DNA from: Starkeya sp. ORNL1
GTDB taxonomy: Bacteria > Pseudomonadota > Alphaproteobacteria > Rhizobiales > Xanthobacteraceae
Length of the DNA stretch: 64,000 nt
Reading direction: 5' to 3'
Assembly: GCF_012971745.1 (NCBI RefSeq)
Contig: NZ_CP048834.1
Coordinates: 4,030,001-4,094,000, forward strand
The notes under the pieces were generated by a model that ran no database searches, was not told the origin of the DNA, and saw nothing but the letters and a program-made list of their open reading frames with translations. Within the stretch, counting starts at the first letter, position 1. Every line of letters begins with the position of its first letter. Below are positions 43,145 through 51,348 of the stretch, one piece after another. A program made the translations under genes and the position numbers.

Positions 43145-45889
43145 CTACTCCGCGGCGAACTCGCCGAGGCCGGAGAGATATTGCCGCACAATGGTGTCGG
43201 GGATGCGGGTGCCGAGCTTGCCGGCCTCCTTCGAGCCGCCAAGGCCGGTATTGTAGACTTGGTTCTCCAGCTGGCCGGAGCTCGAGGCGATCACATAGTA
43301 ATTCTGCTGGTCGTCGCCTTCGAGCCGCGCGTCGGGCCTGATCTCGCCGCCCATGTCCTCGGTGATGATCTGGTGCTTCAGCTCGGTGTCGGTGACGCCG
43401 CCGCGGTCCTTGTCGCTCTTGCAGCCCTTGGACATGGTGGCGGCGTGGTCGACGACATTGCCGATCGCCAGCGCCTCCTCGGCTAGGCCCTGCAGCGCCA
43501 GGATGTGGCGGCCCATCTTCGCCGGGTCGCCATTGCCGCGCTTGAAATCCTCGTGGGTGAACATCGAGCGCACCAGGTCGGCCTGCTCCTGCATGCGCGT
43601 CGCCAGTTCGCGGTGCGCCGGGTTGTTCATGTCGAGCCCGTCCATCACCTCGCCGATGAAGCCGCCGGGACGCGAGCCGAAGGCGCCGAACTCGCCCTCG
43701 CCGAGATCCCCGACGAACTTCTCCATCATGCCGCGATTGTGGTCGTAGACGCTGGCCCAGCCACCGACCCAATCCGGCGCCCGGCCGGTCGCCATCGGGT
43801 TGATGCCGAAGCTGAAGCTGATGACGTCGACCTCGACATTGATCGGCGTATCGTTGCCGGCCAGCACCACGCCGTGGCCCGGCGTGCGGTCGTCGTCGAC
43901 ATGGAACTGGATCGGGCCGCCATTATGCGCGGTGGAATTCTCGTGGAAAGCGTTGAACTGCTCGAGCGTGTAGGTCTGCTCCTGATAGTCGTGGAGCTTC
44001 TTGGTGCCTTCCATGCCCGGCAGTTCGCGCCAGCCCGCTGGCGTGATCAGGTTCACGCTGACATGGGTGATCTTCACCGGCCTGTTGTCGCCGGCCTGCA
44101 CGCGGTTCAGCGCCTCGGTGCGGATGCGGTCGTTCACCGAGATGGCGGCTTCCAGCACCTCATGGGCGCCGTTCACATTGGCGGTGTGGCGCTGGCCGGG
44201 ATTCTGGATGTCCCACATGTCGAGCACGCCGTGGCCGATCAGCTTGATCCGGCTCACTTCCTGCTGGCCGGGGAGCATGCGCACCAGCTCGCTGACCTTG
44301 AGGTTGCGGGCGTGGGTCTGGTCGTCCTTGGTCGCCGAGCTGATGCCCTGCTGGGCGCCATAGAGCCGGCCGAAGCGCGGATTGATGGCGTTGCCGGGCG
44401 TGATGCGGCTCTGATAGGTGCGGGTCACGCCGTCGCGATGCACCACCATGTCGCGGCGGATCGGCGCCCAGTCCTGGTTCTCGTTGAGCGCCTGGCGCCG
44501 CGCCGAACTCAGATTCTCCGACGAGGTCAGCTCGCGGATGGTGTCGCGCGGTATGCCGGCCTGGGTCAGGAACGTCGTCAGATATTGCTTGGCGGTGTTC
44601 TTGCCGAGCGTCGCCGGATGCTGGTCCTTGCTGATGGTGCCCGGCAGATTGGTGCGCGGGCCGGAGCCGGAGTTGTCGTAGATCTGCTGCTGCATGTCGA
44701 TGAAGCTGGTCTTGGCCAGCGTCAGCCGGGCGATGGTCGCCTGGTCCTGGGTACCGGCGATCGCCTGGTCGAAGATCTTGCCGGCGGCGTGGGCCCACAG
44801 CAGGTTGCTGTAGTCGACCGTCTTCTGGCCGAGCGGATCGTTCTCCTGGAGATCGTCGATGAAGCTGGCCTTTGCCAGCAGCAAGCCCTGCTGGTGGCGC
44901 AGCTCGGTGGTCAGGGCCTGGAACAGGTCCTGGCCCTCCTGGGTGTTGGGCGCGTTCGGACCGGCCAATTGGCTGAGCGCCACTTCGAGGCGGCTCAGCC
45001 GATCATGGGCCGCGACCAGCTCATTGCCGAACTCCTGCCAGCCTTCGGGGTCGTAGCGCATCTCCGACAGCAGCTCGCCATTGTGGGAAATGGCGACCAG
45101 TGCGTCCTGGGCGAGGCTGCGGAACTGCACCGGCTCGGTGGAGAGCGGATGTCCCTGCGCGGTCGTGGTGGAGAATTTCGGCAGCATCTCCTGGACGAAG
45201 CTGCGTTGGTCCTCGCGCGGCGTGCCGGCATGGCCGGCATTCACATACTGGGCAAGGCCGGGATGCTGCTCGCGGAAGGCGTTCTGCTTCTGCAGCTCGA
45301 ACTTGGCAATGGCGCGCGCAGCGATGTTCTGCATGTCGGTCGCGTCGAGCGTGCGCGTGGCGAAATGCGGATCCTGCCGCACCTCGCGCCGGAACAGCGC
45401 GTGCAGCGTCTCGTTGCCGGCGTCGGTGACGGGCAGATGCGTGAAGCCGAGATTGATGCCGCCCTGGAAGGTGCTGGTGAAGCTCGGCGGCGTGGTGCGG
45501 CGCAGGAACGCTCCGATATTGTGCTCGGTCTGGTCGACGGCCTCCTTGCGGTACTGCTGGGCCTTCTCCAGCACCAGCTTCACCGTCTTCTCGCTCATCG
45601 GCTTGGCGCTGTTCTGCCAGCCCGGCGGGAGGCCGGCGGAACGAGCCGCCCGGTTGGCGATGTGTGCGCCCTCGGCCTTGATCAGTGCCGTGCGGAAGTT
45701 CGTCTTGAAGTCGCGATTGTCCTGCTGCTGCTGCACGGTGCCGTAGCGGGCATCGCCGGTCTTGAAGAAATTGACGACGCGGTCGCCGAACGGCAGCTCG
45801 GCTTGGATGACCCCGGTGGGATGCTGCGCCTGGTCGAGCGTCAGCCGATTACCCTGGGCGGAGCGGAAGGCGGAAATTTCCAGGCTCAT
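43145..45889 (-). CDS. Candidate type III effector, SopB/IpgD-like inositol phosphate phosphatase
   Basis: A 914-residue soluble protein without signal peptide or membrane helix. Near the C-terminus CKSDKDR (Cys823-Arg829) is a CX5R phosphatase loop that differs by one residue from the CKSGKDR of SopB/IpgD and mammalian 4-phosphatases. Upstream, FSFGINPMA (692-700) resembles the NFGVNELA motif of SopB, and downstream NTGLGGSK (from 880) resembles its conserved NTG block. Order and spacing agree. The N-terminal ~550 residues are Gln/Ala/Thr-rich helices of unknown fold, longer than in SopB (about 560 total). AGGAGAC precedes ATG 45889. A CesT-like chaperone gene ends 23 bases upstream. The effector reading is inference; catalytic activity with G-to-D in the loop is unproven. 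Confidence 0.6.
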   Translation of the reverse strand: MSLEISAFRSAQGNRLTLDQAQHPTGVIQAELPFGDRVVNFFKTGDARYGTVQQQQDNRDFKTNFRTALIKAEGAHIANRAARSAGLPPGWQNSAKPMSEKTVKLVLEKAQQYRKEAVDQTEHNIGAFLRRTTPPSFTSTFQGGINLGFTHLPVTDAGNETLHALFRREVRQDPHFATRTLDATDMQNIAARAIAKFELQKQNAFREQHPGLAQYVNAGHAGTPREDQRSFVQEMLPKFSTTTAQGHPLSTEPVQFRSLAQDALVAISHNGELLSEMRYDPEGWQEFGNELVAAHDRLSRLEVALSQLAGPNAPNTQEGQDLFQALTTELRHQQGLLLAKASFIDDLQENDPLGQKTVDYSNLLWAHAAGKIFDQAIAGTQDQATIARLTLAKTSFIDMQQQIYDNSGSGPRTNLPGTISKDQHPATLGKNTAKQYLTTFLTQAGIPRDTIRELTSSENLSSARRQALNENQDWAPIRRDMVVHRDGVTRTYQSRITPGNAINPRFGRLYGAQQGISSATKDDQTHARNLKVSELVRMLPGQQEVSRIKLIGHGVLDMWDIQNPGQRHTANVNGAHEVLEAAISVNDRIRTEALNRVQAGDNRPVKITHVSVNLITPAGWRELPGMEGTKKLHDYQEQTYTLEQFNAFHENSTAHNGGPIQFHVDDDRTPGHGVVLAGNDTPINVEVDVISFSFGINPMATGRAPDWVGGWASVYDHNRGMMEKFVGDLGEGEFGAFGSRPGGFIGEVMDGLDMNNPAHRELATRMQEQADLVRSMFTHEDFKRGNGDPAKMGRHILALQGLAEEALAIGNVVDHAATMSKGCKSDKDRGGVTDTELKHQIITEDMGGEIRPDARLEGDDQQNYYVIASSSGQLENQVYNTGLGGSKEAGKLGTRIPDTIVRQYLSGLGEFAAE

Positions 45890-45912
45890 GACGGCGTCTC
45901 CTGCCTGCGGCT

Positions 45913-46389
45913 TCAGACGCGGGTCATGAATTCGGCGCCGGGATCGAGCGGCTCGGGCGGCAGCTCGTCGTCGCCCGCAAGCAGCGGCCCGCCGGCGTTC
46001 GCGGTGGCGAGCCGGTCGGTCCAGTGCTCGGCAATGTCGATGAAGCCGGAGAGCCAGTCGCGGAACGCGGCGTCGCTGGTATGGGCGAGGGGGCGGCGGT
46101 CGGCGATGAAGGCGACGCGGGAATCCGGCTCCACCGAAATGGTGCCGCCCTTGGTGCCCTGCCAGAACATGTTGGCGGCGAGCAGCATGCCGTAAATGCC
46201 CTCGACGCGGTCCTCGTCGACCTCGCCGAGCCGGGAGAAGATCACCAAATCGTCGGCGTCATACTGGAAATGGACGACCAGTTCGTCGAAGCTCATGGCG
46301 CAATAGCCGTCGGCGTCCGGGGTGGCCTCGGCCAGGCCGATCGAGTGTCCGAAATTGCGGATCAGTTCCGCGTAGGCTTCCACCGACAT
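45913..46389 (-). CDS. CesT-family type III secretion chaperone-like protein
   Basis: A 158-residue acidic protein. LIRNFGHSIGLAEATPDADGYCAMSFDELVVHFQYDADDLVIFSRLG, then GIYGMLLAANMFWQG, SRVAFIADRRPL and FRDWLSGFIDIAEHW follow the helix-strand pattern of class I (CesT/SigE/Tir chaperone) proteins. These small dimers bind the N-terminal part of one effector and guide it to the type III apparatus. ATG 46389 follows AAGGGGGATGG; an upstream frame to 46446 is not conserved-looking. It is the first gene of a two-gene unit with the candidate effector. After the chaperone fold ends near residue 125 there is an acidic Pro-rich tail. Confidence 0.72.
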   Translation of the reverse strand: MSVEAYAELIRNFGHSIGLAEATPDADGYCAMSFDELVVHFQYDADDLVIFSRLGEVDEDRVEGIYGMLLAANMFWQGTKGGTISVEPDSRVAFIADRRPLAHTSDAAFRDWLSGFIDIAEHWTDRLATANAGGPLLAGDDELPPEPLDPGAEFMTRV

Positions 46390-46556
46390 GATCCATCCCC
46401 CTTCTGCTGATGCAGCCGCGGCCGTGTGATCCGGCCGATCCGGCAAGTGCTAGCAAACGGGAGGAGGGAGCCTGTGCCGTATGGGACACCGGCGCTGCTC
46501 AATCACGAGGCGCAGCGAGGAAGTTGCGCTATCGTCGGCCCCGGGAGGGCGCGGCC

Positions 46557-46982
46557 ATGCTGAATGGACGACGAATGCTGGGCACCTGGAAGATGCTGTC
46601 GTGGACCCGAACGGTGGTCGCCACCGGCAAGGTCGACGACGCCATGGGCCCCGATCCGGTCGGCTACATCGCCTATCATCCCGACGGGCGCATGACCGCG
46701 ATGGTGTTCACCCGCGACCGGATCAAGCCGGCGTCACCGGCGCCGACCGCGGAGGAGAAGGTGAAGCTGTTCGACTCGATGCTCGCTTATACCGGCACCT
46801 ATACGCTCGAGGCCGACCGGGTGATCCATCATGTCGATGCGGCGTGGAATCCGGCCTGGCAGGTGGACCAGGTCCGCCCGCTGACCTGCGATGGCGAGAG
46901 CCTGGTCATCAGCGGCGCCCCGGCGGTCGATCCGACCACCGGAGAGGAAGTCATCTACCGGATCGAGTTCCGCAAAGTCTGA
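46557..46982 (+). CDS. Lipocalin-like domain protein
   Basis: A 141-residue protein. LGTWKMLSWTRTV at the start, GPDPVGYIAYHPDGRMTAMVF, YTGTYTLEADRVIHHVDAAWNP and GEEVIYRIEFRKV define the lipocalin-like (PF13924-type) beta-barrel found in many soil bacteria. No signal peptide, so it is probably cytoplasmic. Start 46557 follows GGGAGGGC. It is divergent from the chaperone-effector pair with a 167-base gap. Ligand or enzymatic role unknown. Confidence 0.82.
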   Translation: MLNGRRMLGTWKMLSWTRTVVATGKVDDAMGPDPVGYIAYHPDGRMTAMVFTRDRIKPASPAPTAEEKVKLFDSMLAYTGTYTLEADRVIHHVDAAWNPAWQVDQVRPLTCDGESLVISGAPAVDPTTGEEVIYRIEFRKV

Positions 46983-47072
46983 CGCCGCAGGATTCTGCAA
47001 TGGATCGGGACCAGCGCGTCGGCCGATGCCGGCGCCGGTCCCGTCATTCTTCTGGCGACTACAGATCGGCGA

Positions 47073-47474
47073 TCAATGCCAGCAGGCGAGCCGGTAGCGC
47101 TGGCCGTTCCAGGTGGTCCAGCCGACGCTCTGCCGACCGTTCGGCTTGGGCAGATACCATCGGTTGCCGTCGGCATGGTTGAAATAGACGCCGCCGAGGT
47201 TCCCGGTACGCGGATTGGTGAGCGGCACCCAGCGCGAGCCGTTGTCGGAGAAGCTGCCCTTCCATTTGACGCCGCTGCTGGTGCTGCAGATGTTGCCGTT
47301 GCAGCTGGTCTGGCTGTCGTCGACGACGGCCCATTTCATCTGTGCCGGCCGTCCATCGATGTTGCAGGACCACGCACCGCCCCACCATCCAACGGCCTGG
47401 CTGGCTCCGGCGGAGCTGAAGCTGCCGAAGCAGAGAACAAGGCCGATCAGGCTCGCGTAAAGAACATGTCGCAT
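47073..47474 (-). CDS. Small exported protein (DUF6006-like)
   Basis: A 133-residue protein with a Sec signal (MRHVLYASLIGLVLCFGSFSSAGASQ, cleavage near 25). The mature part contains GWWGGAWSCNIDGRP, SCNGNICSTS, FSDNGSRWVPL and a C-terminal Cys, with four Cys likely forming disulfides. The pattern recalls DUF6006 proteins, whose function is unknown; I am not certain of this family name. It is single, with start ATG 47474 after GGAGGC. Confidence 0.65.
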   Translation of the reverse strand: MRHVLYASLIGLVLCFGSFSSAGASQAVGWWGGAWSCNIDGRPAQMKWAVVDDSQTSCNGNICSTSSGVKWKGSFSDNGSRWVPLTNPRTGNLGGVYFNHADGNRWYLPKPNGRQSVGWTTWNGQRYRLACWH

Positions 47475-47580
47475 GTCGAAGCCTCCTCGATTGGCGATCG
47501 GTTTGACCGCGATGGTGAGAAGAGCTCCCCTTGCGTGAATCGGCCGTGATTATGCTGTGCCGTTCCTAGCGCGGCCGGCG

Positions 47581-47964
47581 TCAGCCGCAGTATTTTACCG
47601 TGAGCACCTGCTGGATCACCAGCGGAGCCGGGCGCCGCAGCGGATAGTCGTCGCCGTCGAGGTTCGACCATTCGACATAGTCGACGATCACCTTCTTCAT
47701 GTCGCCGAGCTGCGGCCGGTCCTTGAAGCAACGCGCCGGGAGGGTGCTGGAGCCGTAGATGCTTTCAACCACCCCGGTAATATAGGCGTCGCACCAGGTC
47801 GCATCCGCGGACGGGCCGAGGCAGAACTGCAGCAACATCTTCCCGGTGGTCGAACGCTGGTGCGGGTCGGCGTGGGCACCCGTGGTGGCGAGCGCGGCGA
47901 TGGCGATTGCCGGCAGGATGCGCGTCCAGTAGCAGCGGCGTCTATTCACCAGGCTCTTCATCAT
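47581..47964 (-). CDS. Rap1a/Tai-like small exported protein
   Basis: A 127-residue protein: signal peptide (ILPAIAIAALATTGAHA, cleavage near residue 33) then LLQFCLGPSADATWCDAYITGVVES, ARCFKDRPQLGDMKKVIVDYVE and a terminal VLTVKYCG. The Cys spacing and YITGV segment match the Rap1a/Tai domain, named after immunity proteins of type VI amidase effectors but also common as orphan periplasmic proteins. Start 47964 (MMKSLVNRR) follows GGGGAG. No amidase effector or type VI gene is adjacent, so immunity is not implied. Confidence 0.65.
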   Translation of the reverse strand: MMKSLVNRRRCYWTRILPAIAIAALATTGAHADPHQRSTTGKMLLQFCLGPSADATWCDAYITGVVESIYGSSTLPARCFKDRPQLGDMKKVIVDYVEWSNLDGDDYPLRRPAPLVIQQVLTVKYCG

Positions 47965-48140
47965 GGCGGCGTCTCCCCTGTCTGCTCCAATGCATGGGGC
48001 AGGGAATACGCCGGCGCCGTGAGTCGAGCGTGAAACGCGCATATCAGCTGCATCACAAGCTTTGATTAAACACCGTGCCTCGATGCTGCTAAGAGCGGCG
48101 CACATAAGTATCCTTTGCAGAATGCGGTGCCACGGCCGAC

Positions 48141-49043
48141 ATGCAGCATGAATCGGCAATGACACCAGGCGTCTCCCGCGAAACGCTCGGCATGTGGCTG
48201 GGCTTGCTTGGCGTCGTCCTCTTCGGCGGTACGCTGCCGGCGACGCGGCTTGCGGTCGTCGGGCTCGATCCACTCTTCATCACCGTGGGCCGCGCGGCAG
48301 TCGCTGGCGTGCTGTCGGCGGGGATCCTGCTGCTGCTCCGGCGCCGACTCCCGATCCCATCGCAGCTTCGCACCATGGCGCTGGCCGGATCGATGATCAC
48401 CATCGGCTTTCCCTGGCTGATGGCGCTCTCGTTGCAGACGGTGCCAGCCTCCCATGGCGGCGTGGTGCTCGGCATTTTGCCGCTGACCACGGCCGCGGCG
48501 GCAAGCCTGATCCTCGGCGAGCGGCCCTCGCTGCGCTTCTGGCTCTTCGCCGTCCTCGGCACCGCCGTGGTGATCGTCTTTGCCCTGCGGGACGGCGGCG
48601 GGCATGTCGCGATCGGCGACCTCTACATGTTCGCTGCGGCGATTTGCGCCTCGGTGGGCTACGTCTATTCCGGCCGACTGGCGCGCGACATGCCGGGGTG
48701 GGAGGTAATCTGCTGGATACTGGTCCTCGCCTTGCCGGTCATGCTGCCTTTGGCGCTCTGGACCATGCCGGCCGATGTCTCCGCCGTCCCGGCGAGCGCC
48801 TGGGCGGGCTTCGGCTATGTCGCACTGTTCAGCATGTTCCTCGGCTTCTTCGCCTGGAATGCGGGCATGGCGATGGGGGGCGTTGCCCGCGTCAGCCAGG
48901 TGCAGCTACTGCAAACCTTTGTAACGCTTGCGCTTTCCGCTCTCGTGAATGGCGAGCATATCGACCCGGTCACGATCGTGGCCGCGCTCGCCGTGGTCGG
49001 CATCGTGGCAATTGGCCGCAAGGCGCGAATCCAGCCGCGCTGA
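48141..49043 (+). CDS. DMT superfamily (EamA) transporter
   Basis: About 300 residues with ten transmembrane helices in two EamA repeats (GLLGVVLFGGTLPATRLAVVG; LYMFAAAICASVGYVYSGRLA). The end of each repeat shows the usual motif (SHGGVVLGILPLTTAAAASLILGERPS; RVSQVQLLQTFVTLALSALVNGE). Such proteins export amino acids or metabolites. ATG 48141 or 48159 (MTPGVSRETLG) could be the start; neither has a strong ribosome site. It stands alone, divergent from the Rap1a-like gene. Confidence 0.88.
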   Translation: MQHESAMTPGVSRETLGMWLGLLGVVLFGGTLPATRLAVVGLDPLFITVGRAAVAGVLSAGILLLLRRRLPIPSQLRTMALAGSMITIGFPWLMALSLQTVPASHGGVVLGILPLTTAAAASLILGERPSLRFWLFAVLGTAVVIVFALRDGGGHVAIGDLYMFAAAICASVGYVYSGRLARDMPGWEVICWILVLALPVMLPLALWTMPADVSAVPASAWAGFGYVALFSMFLGFFAWNAGMAMGGVARVSQVQLLQTFVTLALSALVNGEHIDPVTIVAALAVVGIVAIGRKARIQPR

Positions 49044-49285
49044 ACCGAATCGCGGTGAGTCGCAGCTTAAAGGTGTTGCCGAAATCACGCGGTCCAGAGT
49101 GTAAACACATTATCGCCGCGCTCATCTGTTTCACAAAGGGCCGCGTAAATAGATTCGTTACCAAGAATCGGGTCTATTGACGTGCTGGCTGCGCAGATGA
49201 GCTCACTGCCGCGCGCGTCCGGCCTGGGGAACGGGGCCGATTGGTCCCGGTAGCCGTAAGCGTAGCAGTTCGACTTGTGGGGATC

Positions 49286-50377
49286 ATGAGGCAAAACGTT
49301 CGGACCGACGACAAGGGCCGTCGCAAGGCCGCCGTTGCTCGCCAGACCAAAGCGCGTCCGCGCATAGCTCATGCTGTTCTGATCGGCTTCGGGGGCATTG
49401 CCACCGTGGCGATGGTCGGGGCCTGGTTCATGCTCGCCGCTGGCCCGAGGCCGGCCGAGGCGGCGCTGGTCACGCCGCAGAAGCGGTTCGCCATGGCGTC
49501 GCTCGGTCCCGTCGACACCACCACGACCGATGTCGCGACGGTCCCGGCCGAGACCGAGGCCGCGGGCGGCACCGTCACCGACATCATGGATTTCCGTTCG
49601 GCCGGCACGCTCGTTGACGGCGGCGATTGGGTGTTTGCGGCCCCGGTGCTGGCGATCGCGCCGGCCGCCAAGGCCGACACCGCGCAGGCCGACGCGTCCC
49701 CGGCCGATCCGGCGCCGGGGCAGGTGGCACAGGCCAAGGTGCCGCTGCCGCCGGCCAATCCGCTGCTCGCCGAGCGCGCGGCCGCCGAGCCCTTCACGCT
49801 GCAGGCGCCGGCCGTGCCGATGGCGGTAGCACCGCTCCCGCTCAAGAATCCGCTTGGCGATCGCGGCGAGGTCGCGGCCTTGCCGCCGCCGCAGCCCGGT
49901 CCTTCGCCGAGCGACGAGCCGGACCTGAACGCCGAGGTGACGCTGCCCGGCCGCACCGACCGCTATGCGGTCTATGACATCCGCGCCAAGACCGTCTACC
50001 TGCCCAGCGGCGAGAAGCTGGAAGCCCATTCCGGGCTCGGCGAGATGTTTGACAATCCGCGCCATATCTCGGTGAAGATGCGCGGGCCGACGCCGCCGAA
50101 TATCTACGACCTCACCCCCCGCGAGGCGCTGTTCCACGGCGTCGAAGCGCTGCGCATGACGCCGGCCGACCATAGCAAGATGTATGGCCGCGACGGCATC
50201 CTCGCCCACAGCTATCTGCTTGGACCGCGTGGCGATTCGAATGGCTGCGTGTCGTTCAAGGAATATGAGCGGTTCCTGGCGGCCTATAAGCGCGGCGAGA
50301 TTTCGCGCATCGTCGTCGTCACCGAGATGCCGAACACGGCGCCAGGCAAGAACCTGTTCTCCTGGCTGAAGATCTGA
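49286..50377 (+). CDS. DUF2778 (Tlde1-type L,D-transpeptidase-like) protein
   Basis: A 363-residue protein. One N-terminal membrane anchor (HAVLIGFGGIATVAMVGAWFML, about 33-54), an Ala/Pro/Asp-rich linker of about 180 residues, and a C-terminal DUF2778/Tlde1 domain: HSGLGEMFDNP, PREALFHGVEALRMTP, and the catalytic HSYLLGPRGDSNGCVSFKEY with His and Cys. Tlde1 is a type VI L,D-transpeptidase/carboxypeptidase toxin of Salmonella; chromosomal DUF2778 proteins of Hyphomicrobiales are anchored and probably modify peptidoglycan. Start 49286 has GTGGGGA upstream. The region 49044-49285 before it is empty. Confidence 0.82.
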   Translation: MRQNVRTDDKGRRKAAVARQTKARPRIAHAVLIGFGGIATVAMVGAWFMLAAGPRPAEAALVTPQKRFAMASLGPVDTTTTDVATVPAETEAAGGTVTDIMDFRSAGTLVDGGDWVFAAPVLAIAPAAKADTAQADASPADPAPGQVAQAKVPLPPANPLLAERAAAEPFTLQAPAVPMAVAPLPLKNPLGDRGEVAALPPPQPGPSPSDEPDLNAEVTLPGRTDRYAVYDIRAKTVYLPSGEKLEAHSGLGEMFDNPRHISVKMRGPTPPNIYDLTPREALFHGVEALRMTPADHSKMYGRDGILAHSYLLGPRGDSNGCVSFKEYERFLAAYKRGEISRIVVVTEMPNTAPGKNLFSWLKI

Positions 50378-50414
50378 AGATCTGCCTCGCAACTCACCAG
50401 GCGAGTAACCGTGG

Positions 50415-50437
50415 ATGGCCGGGACAAGCCCGGCCAT
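50415..50437. repeat. Short palindromic repeat unit / terminator
   Basis: ATGGCCGGG - ACAAG - CCCGGCCAT (50415-50437), perfect 9-base arms between convergent genes. The core matches the CCCGGGCTTGTCCCGGG-type units near 10.6 and 19.3 kb. Confidence 0.6.
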
Positions 50438-50467
50438 GACGTGGCAAATCACGAGTGTCGCCCGCGA

Positions 50468-51277
50468 TCAGCGGTCCAGCTCCGCCGCTGCCAGCTCGGC
50501 GATCGTCAGGTCGGTGAAGGCCGGGTCGCCGTCGCCGAGATACCAGACCGCCGACAGACCGGTCCACGCCAGGATCCAGCGCAGCAAGTGCCGGCGATCG
50601 AGGCCGGCTGCCTCCACCACCACGTCGAGGCGCCGCTGGAAACGGCCCGGCACGGTCGAGACCGGACGGGAGGGATCGTCGAGGTCGGGATTGGTGAAGA
50701 TATTGGCGTAGTCGAAGGCGCGCTCGCCGATCAGCCGCTTGGGATCGATGGCGAGCCAGCCGCGCGCGCCGAAGTCCAGCACATTGCCGTGGTGCAGGTC
50801 GCCATGCAGCACGACCGCCTCGCTCGGCTCAGCCAGCAGGGCTCGGGCGGTCTCGGCGCTACGGGCGAGGATGCCGCCGTGCACTGCTGCGGCGGGTTCC
50901 AGGTCGCGGAACCAGCGGGTCAGCGGGACAAGTTCCGGCAGCGGCTTCGATCGCGGGGCATGCAGTCGGGCCGCTACCGCGCACAGCACGCGGCAGGCCT
51001 CGTCGTCGCGCCCGTCGCGGGCCATGTCGGCAAGACATGCGCCGCCTTCGGCGCGTTCCATCAACAGAGCATCGGGATCGCGCGCCAGCACGCGCGCGGC
51101 GCCGATGCCGTCCCACCATTCCATCAGCGCGCCGCCGAAGCGCTCCTCCTCGTCGAGCGCCAGCTTGAGCATGGCGGGCGCGCCGCGATGCTGAACCGGG
51201 AGCAGGTGGCTCGAATGGGTGGTGATGGGGGCGCCGTCGGGGACGAGGTCCCATCGGTCGAGATACATGTCGAACAT
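50468..51277 (-). CDS. APH(6)-like aminoglycoside/hydroxyurea phosphotransferase family protein
   Basis: A 269-residue kinase-fold protein. The catalytic loop LHGDLHHGNVLDF (Brenner motif with catalytic Asp) and the metal-binding IDPKRLIGERAFDYAN segment match the aminoglycoside/hydroxyurea resistance kinase family (StrB, APH(6)). The N-lobe (APAMLKLALDEEERFGGALMEWW) carries the ATP-contact Lys. Whether it confers streptomycin resistance is unknown; many chromosomal members have other substrates. It lies next to a DHA2 efflux gene on the same strand with a 71-base gap. Confidence 0.82.
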   Translation of the reverse strand: MFDMYLDRWDLVPDGAPITTHSSHLLPVQHRGAPAMLKLALDEEERFGGALMEWWDGIGAARVLARDPDALLMERAEGGACLADMARDGRDDEACRVLCAVAARLHAPRSKPLPELVPLTRWFRDLEPAAAVHGGILARSAETARALLAEPSEAVVLHGDLHHGNVLDFGARGWLAIDPKRLIGERAFDYANIFTNPDLDDPSRPVSTVPGRFQRRLDVVVEAAGLDRRHLLRWILAWTGLSAVWYLGDGDPAFTDLTIAELAAAELDR

Positions 51278-51348
51278 GCCGGAGCCTTAGCACATCCGGC
51301 GCCAGCGCCAGCGCCAGCGCCAGCGGGTCTTGTTACGTTAGGTAAGTG

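Noticed and set aside
43505..46195. A very long plus-strand open frame opposite the candidate effector gene
   Set aside because: Its translation is compositionally biased (Ala/Gly/Arg/Val with many Gly-Ala runs), has no ribosome site or domain, and is explained by high third-position GC on the other strand. The minus-strand protein has balanced composition and family motifs.
46390..46556. Search for a type III regulator site (tts box or hrp box) before the chaperone gene
   Set aside because: Neither pattern can be read on the minus strand in this gap; control of the effector pair remains unassigned.
51297..51330. Short tandem GCCAGC repeat upstream of the APH(6)-like gene
   Set aside because: Only about four copies of a 6-base unit with no spacer structure; it is simple-sequence DNA, not a CRISPR or iteron array. 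No CRISPR array was found anywhere in the window.
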